NCBI RefSeq assembly: GCF_913776015.1
Contig: NZ_CAJYMD010000066.1
Location: 37,156 to 101,155 of the forward strand
Length of the DNA stretch: 64,000 nucleotides
Direction: 5' to 3'
From: an uncultured Oxalicibacterium sp.
Lineage (GTDB): Bacteria; Pseudomonadota; Gammaproteobacteria; Burkholderiales; Burkholderiaceae_D
In this document: piece after piece, positions 61,624-64,000 of the stretch
Layout of the letters: each line of letters opens with the position of its first letter
Numbering within the stretch: the first letter of the stretch is position 1
Program-made: the position numbers and the translations under genes
Notes under the pieces: model-generated
What the model was told of the DNA's origin: nothing
Databases searched by the model: none
Seen by the model: the letters and a program-made list of their open reading frames with translations, nothing else

Positions 61624-62448
61624 TCAGGCAATGCCGCTTTCCTGTTGCAGAAAACAATCAGCCAGCTTTGCCAGCCTGACCTGCGCCTGATCCAGCGCAC
61701 GCACACAATCGTAGGATTGCAGAAAACGATGCTCGACTACCCGTTGCGCAGCGATCTCGTCATGTGGGTGCACGGCCGTCCCCGGATGGCACATCATCAG
61801 CATGCCGGGGCGAGCCGCTTGCAACCACTCACGAAAGCAGGCGTCGTAATCGGGACGATCGAAACCATACACACCGGCAAATCCGTCATTGGTCGGCATC
61901 GACTCGTAATACAGGTGGTCGGCCGTCACCTTTCCGCCAAGCAGGCGCAGGATTTGCGGCTTGCCGCGCCAGTTCATGTCGGCCGGCACCGTGTTGCGTA
62001 CCCAGATCGCCTTGTCGGCATAACGCTTTTGCAAAACCTGAATCACGACCTGTCGTACACCGGGCAACTGATGCACATGCTGGTGACCATCGATGAAGTC
62101 AGGTGCATGGCCGATGGCATCCTCGAACACATCGAGCTGGCGATCCAGCGTTTTGCGCACTTCTTTCGCCTGCATGCCGCGTAACAGACTGCGCAGAATC
62201 GTGCTGCGCAAACCCGGCACCTTTTCCACGCCAAATCCTTCGGTCAGATTGAAATGCAGGCCGATATCCGTCTGTGTACCGTAAGGCAGCAAGGCAGGTG
62301 CGGCCTGCTTCCATCCGGGCGCGGTCGAGAAACAACTGACAGCAGTCAGACGTTTCTTTTCCAGCAAATCGAGAATCGCCTCATCGATACCCGCATGCTG
62401 GGCGTAATCGTCGGCACACAAGGTGATGGGGACAAGCTTGCTATTCAT
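61624..62448 (-). CDS. YdjC/ChbG/NaxD-family carbohydrate deacetylase
   Basis: ITLCADDYAQHAGIDEAILDLLEKKRLTAVSCF, DIGLHFNLTEG, PDFIDGHQHVHQLPGVRQVV. Confidence 0.92.
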   Translation of the reverse strand: MNSKLVPITLCADDYAQHAGIDEAILDLLEKKRLTAVSCFSTAPGWKQAAPALLPYGTQTDIGLHFNLTEGFGVEKVPGLRSTILRSLLRGMQAKEVRKTLDRQLDVFEDAIGHAPDFIDGHQHVHQLPGVRQVVIQVLQKRYADKAIWVRNTVPADMNWRGKPQILRLLGGKVTADHLYYESMPTNDGFAGVYGFDRPDYDACFREWLQAARPGMLMMCHPGTAVHPHDEIAAQRVVEHRFLQSYDCVRALDQAQVRLAKLADCFLQQESGIA

Positions 62449-62852
62449 CGGGCAATACTCCGGCGGAACGCCCACAGGCGGCTCAATAGATAAGTCATGG
62501 CGGCCACTGTCAGCACCACAATGGCGAGCGCCACATAGTAAGGCAACGTAGTGAAATGCAGCAGCAGGAAAAAGAGAAAGGCATTCATGGCAAAACCAAG
62601 CAATGCCACCGCAAGGAAACGGAGGAACGAGGTGCGCTGCCCGACGTCATGATCGACCGTATCGGAAAACGTCCAGTGACGATGACCGAAATAGCTGACC
62701 CAGAACGCCACCACAAATCCGCCGATATTGGCGAGCTGTGGCCGCATACCCAGCAACTCGACCAGCGCCACGACCGTCCAGTAATGCACACCGGCCGCCG
62801 TCAGGCCGACCACGCCGAAGCGTGCAATGCGCCACAGTTCCGCCAGATTCAT
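62445..62852 (-). CDS. GtrA-family membrane protein
   Basis: IARFGVVGLTAAGVHYWTVVALVELLGMRPQLANIGGFVVAFWVSYFGHRHWTF. Confidence 0.9.
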   Translation of the reverse strand: MNLAELWRIARFGVVGLTAAGVHYWTVVALVELLGMRPQLANIGGFVVAFWVSYFGHRHWTFSDTVDHDVGQRTSFLRFLAVALLGFAMNAFLFFLLLHFTTLPYYVALAIVVLTVAAMTYLLSRLWAFRRSIAR

Positions 62853-63850
62853 GGATGGCTGTCGTCGCCGGGAATACCGTTGGCCGGGCCATTATCGACA
62901 TCGCGGCCGATGATATACAGCGGCCGTTTCTTGACTTCATCGTAGACGCGACCCAGATACTCGCCGAGCACACCGATCGAAATCAGTTGAATACCGGAAA
63001 AGAACATCAGGCCCGCCGCCAGCGTGGCCCAACCTGGTACGTCGCTGCCAAACAGTAGCGCATCGCCCGCGATCCAGAATGCATACAGCAGTGACAAGAT
63101 CGAGATCAGCACCCCGATCCCGCTCCAGATGCGCAAAGGCAACGTCGTAAATGCCGTCACGCCAGCCAGTGCCAGCCGGCTCAGACTGCGATAGCTGAAA
63201 CTCGATACACCCGTTGCGCGCTCGGCCGGCACGAAAGGCAGCGCAATGCTGCTGAATCCAACCCACGCATACAAGCCCTTCATGAAGCGATTGCGTTCGG
63301 GAAGCTGGCGCAGCGCATTGACCACCTTGCGATCCATCAAACGAAAATCGCCCGCGTTACGCGGAATCGTGATCGGCGCGCCGGATTCCATCAGGTGATA
63401 GAACATGCCCGTGCCCCAACGCTTCAGGCGCGATTCGTTGCTGCGATCGCTGATGACGCCGTAGACCATGTCGATACCGTTCTTCCACAAGGCCACCATT
63501 TCCGGCAGCAGCGACAGCGGGTGCTGGTAATCGCCATCCATCAGGATGACCGCATCGCCACGTGCCTTGTCGATCCCGGCTGATAACGCGGCCTCCTTGC
63601 CGAAGTTGCGCGACAGGCTCAGGTAACGCAGGCCGCTTTCCTGCAACAACGGCGCCATGACCTGTTCGGTATTGTCGGCACTGCCATCATTAATGACGAT
63701 GATTTCGTAGTGCACGGCAAAGGATTCGAGCGTGGCCCGCAAATCGCGCAGGAAATCCGCCAGATGTGCCGCTTCGTTATACGCCGGAATCACGCAGGAA
63801 ATGAGCGCATCGTCGGCACGGCGAACTGGCAGGGGTGAACTTTGTGACAT
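62849..63850 (-). CDS. Family 2 polyprenyl-phosphate glycosyltransferase (ArnC/FlmF2-like)
   Basis: ISCVIPAYNEAAHLADFLRDL, EIIVINDGSADNTEQVM, DAVILMDGDYQHPLSLLPEMV, C-terminal GEYLGRVYDEVKKRPLYI; start trimmed from 63976. Confidence 0.93.
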   Translation of the reverse strand: MSQSSPLPVRRADDALISCVIPAYNEAAHLADFLRDLRATLESFAVHYEIIVINDGSADNTEQVMAPLLQESGLRYLSLSRNFGKEAALSAGIDKARGDAVILMDGDYQHPLSLLPEMVALWKNGIDMVYGVISDRSNESRLKRWGTGMFYHLMESGAPITIPRNAGDFRLMDRKVVNALRQLPERNRFMKGLYAWVGFSSIALPFVPAERATGVSSFSYRSLSRLALAGVTAFTTLPLRIWSGIGVLISILSLLYAFWIAGDALLFGSDVPGWATLAAGLMFFSGIQLISIGVLGEYLGRVYDEVKKRPLYIIGRDVDNGPANGIPGDDSHP

Positions 63851-64000
63851 GGGAATGAACGCCTCGGAGGAAAAGGGCTGCCCCACTGCACATCCGTCAG
63901 GCCAGCCGGATAGCCGGGACCTGCAAATGCGCAGTAGACGATGAGCAAGATTATAATTCAGCGCCATAGGCAGCAAGTCTATAACCTTGCTGCCGTGTTG

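Overview
This 64-kb chromosomal window looks betaproteobacterial. An Oxalobacteraceae/Herminiimonas-like origin is an inference from protein flavour and gene order, not from a search. The backbone includes a Liv-type ABC transporter, a cytochrome c, a FecI-FecR-TonB receptor unit with a Fur-box-like site, PAS/GGDEF and hybrid-kinase signalling genes, ilvD with a divergent LysR gene, lgt, a sugar-nucleotide transferase, a 6S RNA candidate with zapA/zapB-like genes, an AddAB-like helicase/nuclease pair, trxA-rho, rpmE2, an ArnT-like transferase, tRNA-Leu(CAA) and recX-recA. Accessory stretches are: (a) a decayed filamentous-haemagglutinin/CdiA-like C-terminal module with a 4-bp-overlapping lipoprotein gene and a second homologous fragment, plus an orphan ParB-like gene (about 35.9-39.0 kb); (b) an IS21-type remnant and an arsR-arsC-acr3-arsH operon with two perfect tandem palindromes at arsR (40.8-44.4 kb); (c) a divergent TetR-centred lipid-modification cluster with two CFA-synthase paralogues (45-52 kb); (d) an ABC/acyl-CoA-dehydrogenase-like/AhpD-like/AraC cluster (55.9-61.5 kb); (e) a GT2-GtrA-YdjC deacetylase set that, with the ArnT-like gene at 33.4 kb, resembles the Francisella/Bordetella hexosamine lipid A modification pathway. 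No CRISPR array was seen. The best candidates for under-described biology are the TetR-centred lipid cluster, the split lipid A hexosamine pathway, and the orphan CdiA-CT/lipoprotein module. All family calls come from reading translated sequence, without database searches.
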